Part shown: piece after piece, positions 1 through 8,822 of the stretch
How positions within the stretch are numbered: the stretch's first letter is position 1
Layout: each line of letters starts with the position of its first letter
DNA from: JBKPRX01 sp046734795
Lineage (GTDB): Bacteria; Actinomycetota; Thermoleophilia; Gaiellales; Gaiellaceae
DNA length: 31,853 nucleotides
Assembly (NCBI GenBank): GCA_046734795.1
Contig: JBKPRX010000044.1
Location: 1 to 31,853, forward strand
Direction: 5' to 3'
Translations under genes and position numbers: made by a program
The notes under the pieces: model-generated
Told to the model about the DNA's origin: nothing
What the model saw: only the letters and a program-made list of their open reading frames with translations
Database searches by the model: none

Positions 1-1602
1 GATCTCGAGGATCTGGCGCTTCGCGTCCGCCGCCGCGGCGCGCACCGCCGGTCCCATCGACGGCGTCGTCGACGAACCCGCGGAGATCGCGGCGTACGGG
101 CCGCGCGCGGAATCGCCGAGCTCGACACGCACCTGCTCGAGTGACACGCCGAGCTCCTCGGCCGCGATCTGCGCCATCGCCGTGCGCGTTCCGGTGCCGA
201 TGTCCTGCATCGCGGTGACGACCTGAGCCCGACCGTCCGCGCCGACGCGAATCCACGCGTACGACGGCGGGCCGCCGCCGCCGAACCAGACCTGCGACGC
301 GAGGCCGACGCCGTATCGCCACGTTCCGTCGGAGCGCGTGCGCAGCTCGTGCCGGCGCTCCCAATGCTTCTCGGCGCGGCGGTAGCACTCCATCAGGTTC
401 TTGGACGAGAACGGACGGCTCTCACGCGAGTGCGCGTAGTTGCGCTTACGCAGCTCGAGCGGATCCAGGTCGAGCTCCGCCGCGAGCTCGTCGAGCAGGC
501 ACTCGAGCCCAAACGTGCCCTCGACGAAGCCCGGCGCGCGGAACGCCTTCATCGGCGGCGTGTTGGTCTTCGCGCCGTAGGTGACCGTGCGCACGTTGCT
601 GCAGTCGTAGAGCATCTGCATCGGCCCCTCGGTGAACGTGACGTTCCCGTCCCAGCCCGTTGCGTTGATGAACTCGCCGTCGAGCGCGACGATCGTGCCG
701 TCGTTGCGCGCACCGATCTTGAGCCGCTGAATCGTCGCGTTGCGGTTGCCTGCGGCCAAGTTCTCTTCGCGCCGGCTGAGCGCGCAGCGAACGGGTCGAC
801 CTGTGCGCTTCGCTAGCTCGGCGGCGACGAACGTGTACTCGTCCGGACGGTTCTTCGAGCCGAACCCGCCGCCCATGTACTCGCACACGACGCGCACGCG
901 GTCCGCGGGCATCCCGAGCGTCGATGCTACTGCGGCACGAATGCCCCAGATGAACTGCGTCGAGATGTAGACGACGAGCATGTCGCCCTGCCACTCGCAG
1001 ATCGCCTGGTGCGTCTCCATCGAGTTGTGCAGCACGGACTCCGTCGTGAACTCGCGCTCGAGGACGACGTCTGCTTCTGCGAGGGCTTGGTCGACGTCGC
1101 CGCGTTCCTGCCGGCGAGGCTCTTCGATCAGCTGCTCGCGGCGAACCGCCTCCTCGGCGTCGACCACGGCCTCGAGCTCTTCCCATTCGACGTCGACGAG
1201 CGCGAGCGCGCGCTCCGCCTGCTCGCGCGTGTCGGCGGCGATCGCAGCGACGGCCTGTCCGAAGTAGCCGGGCTCGTCGGTGAGACCGTGCGCCTCACGG
1301 GGGCCAACGGCTGCGCGCACACCCGGCGCTGCGAGCGCGAGCGAGAAGTCGACCTTGCGTACGCGAGCACGAGCAAACGGCGAGCGCACGAGCACGGCCT
1401 GGAGGAGACCCGGCAAGCGAATGTCGCCGGTGTAGCGAGCCTCGCCGCGGATGCGTTGCGGCGCGTCGACGCGCGGCGTGGGCTGGCCGACGGTCGTCCG
1501 CGGTCCTGACGGCCACTGCTCGAGAGCGTCCTCGTCGACGACGAGCCAGACCTCCTGGTACTCGCCTTCGACTTCCTTCTCGGTTCGAATCAACCGCGCC
1601 AA
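1..1602 (-). CDS. Xanthine dehydrogenase/aldehyde oxidase-family molybdopterin-binding subunit, C-terminus cut by window edge
   Basis: Large catalytic subunit of a molybdenum hydroxylase, which hydroxylates N-heterocycles or aldehydes with water as oxygen donor. An open frame of 534 codons runs off the left edge; about 200 residues of a usual 700-780 are missing. Visible family motifs are GGGFGSK near residue 240 and the MKAFRAPGF loop near residue 350. The AFRAPG loop, rather than the AYRCSFR loop of CoxL, argues against carbon monoxide dehydrogenase. The catalytic glutamate lies in the missing part. Start chosen as TTG at 1602, overlapping the [2Fe-2S] gene end by 13 bases, because AGGAGG sits 10 bases upstream. 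The N-terminus carries an unusual lead-in of about 40 residues before the first recognisable hammerhead domain segment. No FAD subunit lies between the genes seen here; it may be beyond the edge. Substrate unknown. Confidence 0.9.
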   Translation of the reverse strand, partial: MARLIRTEKEVEGEYQEVWLVVDEDALEQWPSGPRTTVGQPTPRVDAPQRIRGEARYTGDIRLPGLLQAVLVRSPFARARVRKVDFSLALAAPGVRAAVGPREAHGLTDEPGYFGQAVAAIAADTREQAERALALVDVEWEELEAVVDAEEAVRREQLIEEPRRQERGDVDQALAEADVVLEREFTTESVLHNSMETHQAICEWQGDMLVVYISTQFIWGIRAAVASTLGMPADRVRVVCEYMGGGFGSKNRPDEYTFVAAELAKRTGRPVRCALSRREENLAAGNRNATIQRLKIGARNDGTIVALDGEFINATGWDGNVTFTEGPMQMLYDCSNVRTVTYGAKTNTPPMKAFRAPGFVEGTFGLECLLDELAAELDLDPLELRKRNYAHSRESRPFSSKNLMECYRRAEKHWERRHELRTRSDGTWRYGVGLASQVWFGGGGPPSYAWIRVGADGRAQVVTAMQDIGTGTRTAMAQIAAEELGVSLEQVRVELGDSARGPYAAISAGSSTTPSMGPAVRAAAADAKRQILEI

Positions 1603-2030
1603 TGCAGGATCGCCTCCTCAATCTTCGGATACGTGCCGCAGCGGCACAGATTCCCCGCCATGTGGTGTCGAATCTCGTCGCGCGTCGGGGCCGGGTTCGC
1701 TGCGACGAGTGCGGCGGCCGAAACCACTTGGCCGGGAGTGCAGAAGCCGCATTGCACGGCGTCGGCGCGTGCGAACGCCTCGACGAGCGGATGCTCCCGG
1801 AAGCCTTCGATCGTCGTGATCTCGGATTCGACCGTGTGCGCGAGCGTGATGCACGAGAGGATCGGTACGCCGTCGATCTGAACGGTGCACGCGCCGCAGT
1901 GGCCTTCGTTGCACGAGATCTTCGTTCCGGTCAAGCCGAGGTCGTCGCGCAGGACGCTTGCGAGTGACGCCTCGAACGGAACGTCGAGGTCGTAACGCGC
2001 GCCGTTGATCGTCAGCGCGAGCTCAGGCAT
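1590..2030 (-). CDS. [2Fe-2S] subunit of xanthine dehydrogenase/aldehyde oxidase-family hydroxylase
   Basis: Small iron-sulfur electron-transfer subunit of the molybdenum hydroxylase encoded next to it. The 146 residues have the full family layout: a plant-type ferredoxin domain with C40, C45, C48 and C60 (CNEGHCGAC motif), then the helical domain with C94, C97, C129 and C131 (CGFCTPGQ and CRCGTYPK) for the second cluster near the molybdopterin. All eight ligands are present and length is normal. It starts at ATG 2030, overlapping the end of the amidohydrolase by 8 bases, and its stop overlaps the start of the molybdopterin subunit, so the three genes are almost certainly co-transcribed and translationally coupled. 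Very secure family call; physiological substrate cannot be read from sequence. Confidence 0.95.
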   Translation of the reverse strand: MPELALTINGARYDLDVPFEASLASVLRDDLGLTGTKISCNEGHCGACTVQIDGVPILSCITLAHTVESEITTIEGFREHPLVEAFARADAVQCGFCTPGQVVSAAALVAANPAPTRDEIRHHMAGNLCRCGTYPKIEEAILHWRG

Positions 2031-3168
2031 GCGTTGTCACCGTCAGGATGTCCGCGATCTGGATCAGGCGCGCGGCTGCGCGCGTCGTCGGGCGCTGCTC
2101 CGCTTCCTCGACCTCCGGCAGCAAGCGCCAGATCTCGCGCGCGACTTCGAGCAGCTCGCGAATCTGGTCGACAGGCTCGCGCATGCCGTTCCGTTCGTGG
2201 CAGGTGGTGAGCGCGAGCCCGAGGACGCCGATCGCGTCCGGCTGGCGCATGAACAGGAGCGGCTGCGCCGCGGAGAGGTACTGGTGGATGCGCGCGAGCT
2301 GCATCGGCTGGACGAGGTCGTCGCTGCCGAGCGGCTGCGTCGGCTCGAGCGGCGGCTCGCCGCGCGCGATTCGATCGGCGTTGTCCCAGAGCATCGCGCG
2401 AAGCTGTTCGTCGTCGAAGCCGGCGGTGCGCGCGGTGCGTACGCCGTTCAGCAGCGAGTTCGGCTGCTGCCCGTACGGATAGTCGGACGCCCACAGGACT
2501 TGCTCCGGCGGAACCTGGCGGTAGAAGTCGAGCAGGTCGACGGCGCTCCACACCGACGTGTCCCAAAACACGCCCGGCTTGCCGGCGAGACGCTCCGCCA
2601 GGGCTTGCAAGTCGGCGATGCCGGCGTGCGCGATGATCAGCTGCGCTTCGTCGTACCGCTCGACGAGCGCGCAAAGATCGTTCGCGATCGGCGGCAGGCC
2701 GCGGCCACCGTGGATCAGGATCGGAACGTGTTCGGCTGCCGCGAGCTCGAAGACCGGCGCCAGGCGCTCGTCGTTCAAGAGGAACTGCTGGGCGCGCGGA
2801 TGCAACTTGATCCCGCGCGCGCCAAGGGCGATACAACGCTCCGCCTCTTCGATCGGATCGGAGGTGAGGTCGAGCCGCACGAATGGGATGAGGCGGCCCT
2901 CGGACCGTTCCGCGTAGGCGAGCGTCCGATTGTTGCCGGCTCGGAAGGCGGGCTCGCGGTCGGGCTCGTCGAGGCAGAACATGAAGGCGCGCTCGATGCC
3001 GTAGCGCTCGTGGACCCGCTCGAGCTCCTCGTAGTTCCCGACCATTCCGTCGATGTCGTGCCCGAGGTGGACGTGCGCGTCGAAGATCGGGCCGGGCGGC
3101 AGCTGGGCCTTGAGCTGCTCGTCCCAGAAGTCGACGAGTTGGCGTGCGCGCTCCGCCGGATCCACCAC
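2023..3168 (-). CDS. Amidohydrolase-family protein (amidohydrolase 2, PF04909-like)
   Basis: A 381-residue metal-dependent hydrolase or decarboxylase-like TIM barrel. Visible motifs in order: DAHVHLG near residue 30 (strand-1 metal site), GIKLHPRAQ near 140, ILIHGGRG near 170, IIAHAGIAD near 195 and WASDYPYG near 247, the usual Asp of strand 8. After the barrel there is an extension of about 90 residues, mostly helical, that is not part of the core fold. Start is GTG 3168; a second GTG follows directly, so the start could be one codon later. It is first in a three-gene unit with the molybdenum hydroxylase subunits, overlapping the second by 8 bases. Inference: it acts in the same catabolic route, for example opening or deaminating a heterocyclic product, but no substrate is evident. 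Confidence 0.88.
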   Translation of the reverse strand: MVDPAERARQLVDFWDEQLKAQLPPGPIFDAHVHLGHDIDGMVGNYEELERVHERYGIERAFMFCLDEPDREPAFRAGNNRTLAYAERSEGRLIPFVRLDLTSDPIEEAERCIALGARGIKLHPRAQQFLLNDERLAPVFELAAAEHVPILIHGGRGLPPIANDLCALVERYDEAQLIIAHAGIADLQALAERLAGKPGVFWDTSVWSAVDLLDFYRQVPPEQVLWASDYPYGQQPNSLLNGVRTARTAGFDDEQLRAMLWDNADRIARGEPPLEPTQPLGSDDLVQPMQLARIHQYLSAAQPLLFMRQPDAIGVLGLALTTCHERNGMREPVDQIRELLEVAREIWRLLPEVEEAEQRPTTRAAARLIQIADILTVTTHA

Positions 3169-3187
3169 GACGTGAATCTACCCGCGG

Positions 3188-4248
3188 CTAGCGAATCGAA
3201 GTCGCGAACGTCTGCGTCCGCCGGAGGCCGTGTGCGCTGACGCCGATCACGCCGCGGAGCGTTCCGTGCAGCTTCCGCCCGAGGATCCAGGTGCAGGTGG
3301 CGATTCCGTCTGCGAAGCTCGGAGTTGCCGCGACGGCTACGCGTCCGATACGGCCGGCGCAGTCGACATTCGCGAACTGCGCCAGCTCGCCGTCTTCGAC
3401 CACAGCGACGGTCGTCGCCCGCGAGGGTGCGGGTGCGACGCGTTCGACCACAACGTTGCCGAGCGAAAGCACGGGCGGCGGCGGCTTGTTGCTTGTCAGA
3501 TACGGACTCGCGGCGAGGTCGGGCAATTGCTGCGCCCGGTCGCGAAGTAGTCGTCGTGGCCGACGTCGAGCGTCAGCGGGAAGGCGCCCCACACCGCGCC
3601 GTCCCACATCGGGTCCGACGATGAGTCGGTCAGGAGGCCGATCGTCTGCCGATTCGGCGCACACGCCGAAGGGAACCCGAGCGACAGCAACGAGTTGCGG
3701 AGCATCACGTATTCCCAGTAGTCGGCCCTCCCTCTCCTGGAAGGCAGAGGCTCGCTGTCGCAGCGGAAGTCGCCCGAGGTGCCGTGCAAGTACAACGTGG
3801 CATACCCAGTCGGAGAAAAGTGGAGCCGCAGCCGGCCGAGCTCGACCCGTCGTAGTAGACGACGTAGATGCGATTGTGTCGCGAGAAACCGCGAGCCGCC
3901 AAGAGGGTCTGCAGGGCGCTCGTGAGCTGCGGATCGTGCGCACGCATCTCAGCGTCCGTCTGGTCGAGCTTCACGAACGAGACGTCGAGCGAGTCTTCGA
4001 ACGTATCCAGGCGGAGGTCAGGTCCGCCCGTCTGACCTATGAACCAGATTTCGGCCAAGAAGACCGAGAAGTCGATCGCTCGTGTCGAAAGCGCGATCCG
4101 TTCCATCGGCAGGCACCACATAGATGAAATGAACCTGCGGTCCCCGGACGTCGTCGGGGCGGTCCACCGAGCTTCGATCGAAGTCCGCGCGCGCAACGGC
4201 AGGCGCGGCGAGAGCTACGGCGAGGAGCATGAAGATCGTGCGCCGCAC
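3188..4248 (-). pseudogene. Broken gene for a secreted protein (three frameshifts, lost HExxH-like motif)
   Basis: One protein can be followed through four frame segments. Segment A (4248 to about 4080) starts at GTG with a signal peptide (RRTIFMLLAVALAAPAVARA) and runs into QVHFIYVVPADGTDR. Segment B (about 4080-3803) contains IGQTGGPDLRLDTFEDSLDV and IYVVYYDGSSSAGCG. Segment C (about 3803-3521) contains LYLHGTSGDFRC, YWEYVMLRNSLLSLGF and LDVGHDDYF. Segment D (about 3521-3188) contains PDLAASPYL and a Cys-containing C-terminal domain ending at TAG. A and C are in the same frame, so the first two indels compensate. From memory, relatives in Thermoleophilia carry an HE-x-x-H-type metal site where this copy reads RNSLL; if so, the active site is lost too. 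The intact form would be about 350 residues. Decay is favoured, but assembly indels cannot be excluded. The stop lies 19 bases before the amidohydrolase start. Confidence 0.75.
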
Positions 4249-4297
4249 TAGACAACTCTAGGAGCCTCGCCGGGCTCGGACAACTAGCCTTCCGGGC

Positions 4298-5434
4298 ATG
4301 GCCGACGTGATGATCTACGCGGACACGCTGCGGTCTCCGGAACTTCGGCACGAGGTGCCGCTTCCGGTTCCCGATGCGTTTCTCTATCTCGAGCACGACG
4401 GGCGGCGAGTCGCGATCGTGAGCGCTCTCGAAGCAGGACGGCTGCGCGAGCTCGACGGTGCACTCGAGGTGCATTCGCTCGAGCACTTCGGCAACGACGA
4501 GCTGATCGCAGCAGGCCGCTCGTATGAAGAGATCGAGCTCGAGATCGCGACGCGCGCGTGCCGGGAGCTCGGGATCGAGGACGCGCACGTTCCTGCCGAC
4601 TTCCCGCTCGAGCTCGCCGACCACCTTCGCAGCGTCGGCGTCTCGGTCACCGTCGACCGCGCGTTGTTCGAGGGTCGCCGCCGCGTGAAGAACGAGACGG
4701 AGATCGAGGGCATCCGGCGCGCCCAGCGTGCGTGCGAAGCGGCGCTCGACGCGGCACGCGCGCTGCTCCGACGTGCGGAGCCACGGAACGGCTCGCTCGC
4801 GATCGACGGGGAGCCGCTGACCTGCGAGCGCCTGAAGGTCGTCGTCGAGCGCGTCTTCGGCGAGCATGGCGTCGCGGCCGACGAGTTCGTCGTCTCGCAC
4901 GGCGCGCAAACGGCAATCGGTCACGAGATGGGCCACGGCGCGATCGCGCCGAACGAGCCGATCGTCTTCGATCTTTTCCCCCGCGATCGCGCCACCGGCT
5001 GCTACTCCGACATGACACGCACCTACGTGGTCGGCGATCCCTCGAACGAGATCCGCGAGTTCCACCGGCTGACGCTCGAAGCGCTCGAGCGCGCGCTTGC
5101 CTCCACGAAGGCGGGCGTGAACGGAAAGACGCTGATGGAACAGACGTGCGACTTCTTCCACGAGCACGGCCAGCCGACGCAGCTCCACAAGAAGCCGGGC
5201 GAGGTGCTCGTCGACGGCTTCTTCCACGGTCTCGGCCACGGCGTCGGCCTCGAGGTGCACGAACGCCCGTGGATGAGCCGCGTCGGTGACGACCTCGTCG
5301 CCGGCGACGTCGTCACGCTCGAGCCCGGTCTGTACCGAAGCGGCGTCGGCGGCGTCCGCCTCGAGGACATCGTCCTCGTCACCGAGAGCGGCTGCGAGAA
5401 CCTGACGAGCTACCCGTACGACCTCGAGCCGTAG
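4298..5434 (+). CDS. M24-family metallopeptidase (Xaa-Pro aminopeptidase-like)
   Basis: A cytoplasmic pita-bread-fold peptidase predicted to remove N-terminal residues, typically before proline. The 378 residues comprise an N-terminal creatinase-like domain (1-130) and a C-terminal catalytic domain. All five expected metal ligands are visible: D225 (VFDLFPR), D238 (SDMTRT), H314 (GLGHGVG), E342 (LEPGLY) and E356 (RLEDI). The catalytic-site histidine region IGHEMGHG lies at 207-214. Length is usual for bacterial PepQ/PepP-like proteins. It starts at ATG 4298, divergent from the broken secreted-protein gene with 49 bases between them. A hairpin at 5464-5485 follows. The exact specificity (Pro dipeptidase versus aminopeptidase) is not decidable. 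Confidence 0.92.
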   Translation: MADVMIYADTLRSPELRHEVPLPVPDAFLYLEHDGRRVAIVSALEAGRLRELDGALEVHSLEHFGNDELIAAGRSYEEIELEIATRACRELGIEDAHVPADFPLELADHLRSVGVSVTVDRALFEGRRRVKNETEIEGIRRAQRACEAALDAARALLRRAEPRNGSLAIDGEPLTCERLKVVVERVFGEHGVAADEFVVSHGAQTAIGHEMGHGAIAPNEPIVFDLFPRDRATGCYSDMTRTYVVGDPSNEIREFHRLTLEALERALASTKAGVNGKTLMEQTCDFFHEHGQPTQLHKKPGEVLVDGFFHGLGHGVGLEVHERPWMSRVGDDLVAGDVVTLEPGLYRSGVGGVRLEDIVLVTESGCENLTSYPYDLEP

Positions 5435-5463
5435 GCGCAGAGGCGAGGTTTCGTCAGCCGCAG

Positions 5464-5485
5464 ACTGCGCAGGACCTTGCGCAGT
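5464..5485 (+). terminator. Perfect 8-bp hairpin, candidate terminator or operator
   Basis: Arms ACTGCGCA (5464-5471) and TGCGCAGT (5478-5485) around a six-base loop GGACCT. It lies 30 bases after the M24 peptidase stop and has no T run, so termination would be weak. It also contains the candidate -35 of the acetate operon (TTGCGC, 5477-5482), so a regulatory-protein site is an equally good reading. Confidence 0.4.
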
Positions 5486-5525
5486 TCGGCACGATTTCAC
5501 CATAATAGATCGTATTACGGTCTAT
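5477..5525 (+). promoter_or_regulatory. Candidate promoter and operator of the acetate uptake/activation operon
   Basis: A possible -35 TTGCGC (5477-5482) and -10 CATAAT (5501-5506) are separated by 18 bases. The -10 overlaps an inverted repeat, ATAGATCG (5505-5512), TATTA, CGGTCTAT (5518-5525), with one mismatch. The repeat would cover the predicted transcription start, the usual position for a repressor. The stretch is markedly AT-richer than its surroundings. The cognate regulator is not identifiable. Confidence 0.5.
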
Positions 5526-5585
5526 CGAGTTCGCCCGGGCTCGACGTCCGCCGGGCTCGCAGCCCCGGGCGAGAAGGGGGGAACC

Positions 5586-6278
5586 ATGGCCGCAGTCGCA
5601 GAGCCGGTCCGCTCCGTCACCTTCGTCGAGACGGCACCGGCCGCCGACCCGGCCCCGCTCGGACTCGCAGCGTTCGCGCTGACGACGTTCATCCTCAGCG
5701 GGCACAACGCAACGTTCATTCCCGACCTCGTCTGGGTCGGCCTCGCGCTCTTCTACGGCGGGCTCATTCAGCTCCTGGCCGGCATGTGGGAGTTCCGCAA
5801 CCGGAACGTGTTCGGCGCCACCGCGTTCTCGACGTACGGCGGCTTCTGGTTGTCGCTTGGGATCTTCGTTGCGTTCGCCGTCTTCTCGAAGACGTTCGCC
5901 GGAGCTCTCGACGGCGCGAACCTTCCGAACGCACTCGCATGGTTCTTGCTCGCGTTCGCGATCTTCAACACGTACATGCTCCTTTGGAGCGCTCGCGTGA
6001 GCGTCGCGGTGTTCCTTGTCTTCTTGACGCTCGAGATCACGGAGATCCTGCTCGTGATCGGATTCTTCCGCGAAGCACACGGCCTGAGCCCCTACATGAC
6101 GCATGTCGGCGGCTGGGCCGGCATCGTCACTGCGGCGACGGCCTGGTATGCGTCGGCAGCGGGCGTCATCAACGGAATGTCACCGCGACCGGTCTTGCCT
6201 GTCGGCGCACCGCCGTGGGATCGTCTGCCACTGTTGTCGCATCTAGGCTCTCCAATGCCGCGACGAGTGGAGGCGTGA
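5586..6278 (+). CDS. GPR1/FUN34/YaaH (SatP)-family acetate transporter
   Basis: Membrane protein of 230 residues predicted to take up acetate or succinate with protons. The family signature occurs as ADPAPLGLAAFALTTF near residues 19-34 (usual form NPAPLGL), followed by six hydrophobic segments: about 24-45, 48-68, 80-105, 112-132, 138-160 and 166-190. The C-terminal tail is hydrophilic and starts after a GVINGMSPRPVLPVG segment. The start ATG 5586 is preceded by a strong AAGGGGGG ribosome site. Only 3 bases separate it from the acetyl-CoA synthetase gene, so uptake and activation of acetate are coupled in one operon. Secure family; preferred substrate is by analogy with characterised members. 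Confidence 0.93.
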   Translation: MAAVAEPVRSVTFVETAPAADPAPLGLAAFALTTFILSGHNATFIPDLVWVGLALFYGGLIQLLAGMWEFRNRNVFGATAFSTYGGFWLSLGIFVAFAVFSKTFAGALDGANLPNALAWFLLAFAIFNTYMLLWSARVSVAVFLVFLTLEITEILLVIGFFREAHGLSPYMTHVGGWAGIVTAATAWYASAAGVINGMSPRPVLPVGAPPWDRLPLLSHLGSPMPRRVEA

Positions 6279-6281
6279 CGA

Positions 6282-8248
<1,967 letters not shown>

Positions 8249-8252
<4 letters not shown>

Positions 8253-8527
8253 CCGCCGGAGCCCGACCCGCCAGACCCCGACCCGCCAGACCCCGACCCG
8301 CGAGACCGGGAGTTTCCGCCGCCGCTGTCGTCGCCCGGCTCGACCTCGCCGGCGCCGCCGTTGTCGTCGCTCGTCACCGGTGTGGTCTCCGTTGCGGCGG
8401 GGTCCTCGGTGCGCGTCGTCTCGGTGCCGCCACCCGCAGGCGCAGGGTTGCTCGTGCTGTCGTCGCCGCAACCTGACGCGCCGATGGCCAGCGCAGCCGC
8501 CGTAAGTGCAATGGCCAGCTTCCGCAT
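8249..8527 (-). CDS. Small lipoprotein with low-complexity Thr/Gly/Ser tail
   Basis: A 92-residue protein with a lipoprotein signal: MRK, a hydrophobic core (LAIALTAAALAIG) and a lipobox ending ASGC, followed by GDDSTSN. The mature part is low complexity (Thr/Glu/Pro/Asp, then Gly/Ser) and ends in repeats of SGSGG. No catalytic domain. Start chosen at ATG 8527 because it places the signal peptide at the N-terminus; a longer frame to 8662 would bury it. No good ribosome site is visible. The C-terminal repeat is encoded by three 15-base tandem copies. It may be a cell-surface spacer; function unknown. Convergent with the acetyl-CoA synthetase gene, overlapping by 4 bases. Confidence 0.7.
8262..8306 (-). 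repeat. Three tandem 15-bp repeats inside the lipoprotein gene
   Basis: Copies at 8262-8276, 8277-8291 and 8292-8306 read CCCGACCCGCCAGAC on the plus strand; the third has one mismatch. They encode the Gly/Ser pentapeptide repeats of the lipoprotein tail, and copy number is likely to vary between strains by slippage. Confidence 0.85.
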
Positions 8528-8715
8528 TGCGGGAGGTCGTTTCGCGTTTGCGGAGCGTGAAACGCGCGACGAACGGGTTCCGCCGGCGCGAGGCCGCGCT
8601 CCGAAGACAGGACCCGAACCTACTCTTCCGGCGGCTGCTTTCGCGTGCTTACCGTCCGACAATGGTGGTAGGAAGTCGTCTATCGCGGACGCGTCTGGTT
8701 GAAAGCACTCTGACG

Positions 8716-8748
8716 GGCGAGGCCGGGTTAGGTGCTAACTGGCCCGCC
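8716..8748. other. Long imperfect hairpin in the 295-bp intergenic stretch
   Basis: The stretch 8528-8822 holds no gene that I can support. It contains this stem: GGCG, GGCC and GTTAG on one side, GTG loop (8732-8734), then CTAAC, GGCC and CGCC on the other, with small bulges, about 13 paired bases in total. It lies between the M16 peptidase and the lipoprotein gene, both on the minus strand. It could be part of the lipoprotein leader or a second terminator. No T run follows. Confidence 0.45.
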
Positions 8749-8789
8749 GACCGAAGACGCCGAACGCCGCCTGGTAGTCGACCTAGCAA

Positions 8790-8809
8790 GCCGAGCCTTC
8801 GGGCTCGGC
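8790..8809 (-). terminator. TTCG-loop hairpin after the M16 peptidase gene
   Basis: A perfect 8-bp stem GCCGAGCC/GGCTCGGC closed by TTCG on the plus strand (CGAA on the minus strand), 13 bases after the minus-strand stop of the M16 peptidase. Only a short TTG follows on the minus strand, so intrinsic termination is likely partial. Confidence 0.6.
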
Positions 8810-8822
8810 CTGCGCGCAGAGA

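Noticed and set aside
1575..1605. tRNA T-loop-like sequence GGTTCGAATC
   Set aside because: It lies inside the start of the molybdopterin-subunit gene, and no acceptor, D or anticodon stem can be built around it.
3188..4248. Programmed frameshifting in the secreted-protein gene
   Set aside because: Three separate frame changes without slippery heptamers and loss of the likely active-site residues fit decay better than recoding.
4037..5503. Long minus-strand open frame of 488 codons opposite the M24 peptidase
   Set aside because: It is the antisense shadow of a gene with full catalytic motifs; its composition (Asp/Glu/Arg/Val-rich without motifs) is the usual artefact of high-GC codon use.
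8262..8306. CRISPR-like repeats
   Set aside because: Three contiguous 15-base copies without spacers, in frame within a lipoprotein gene; simple tandem repeat.
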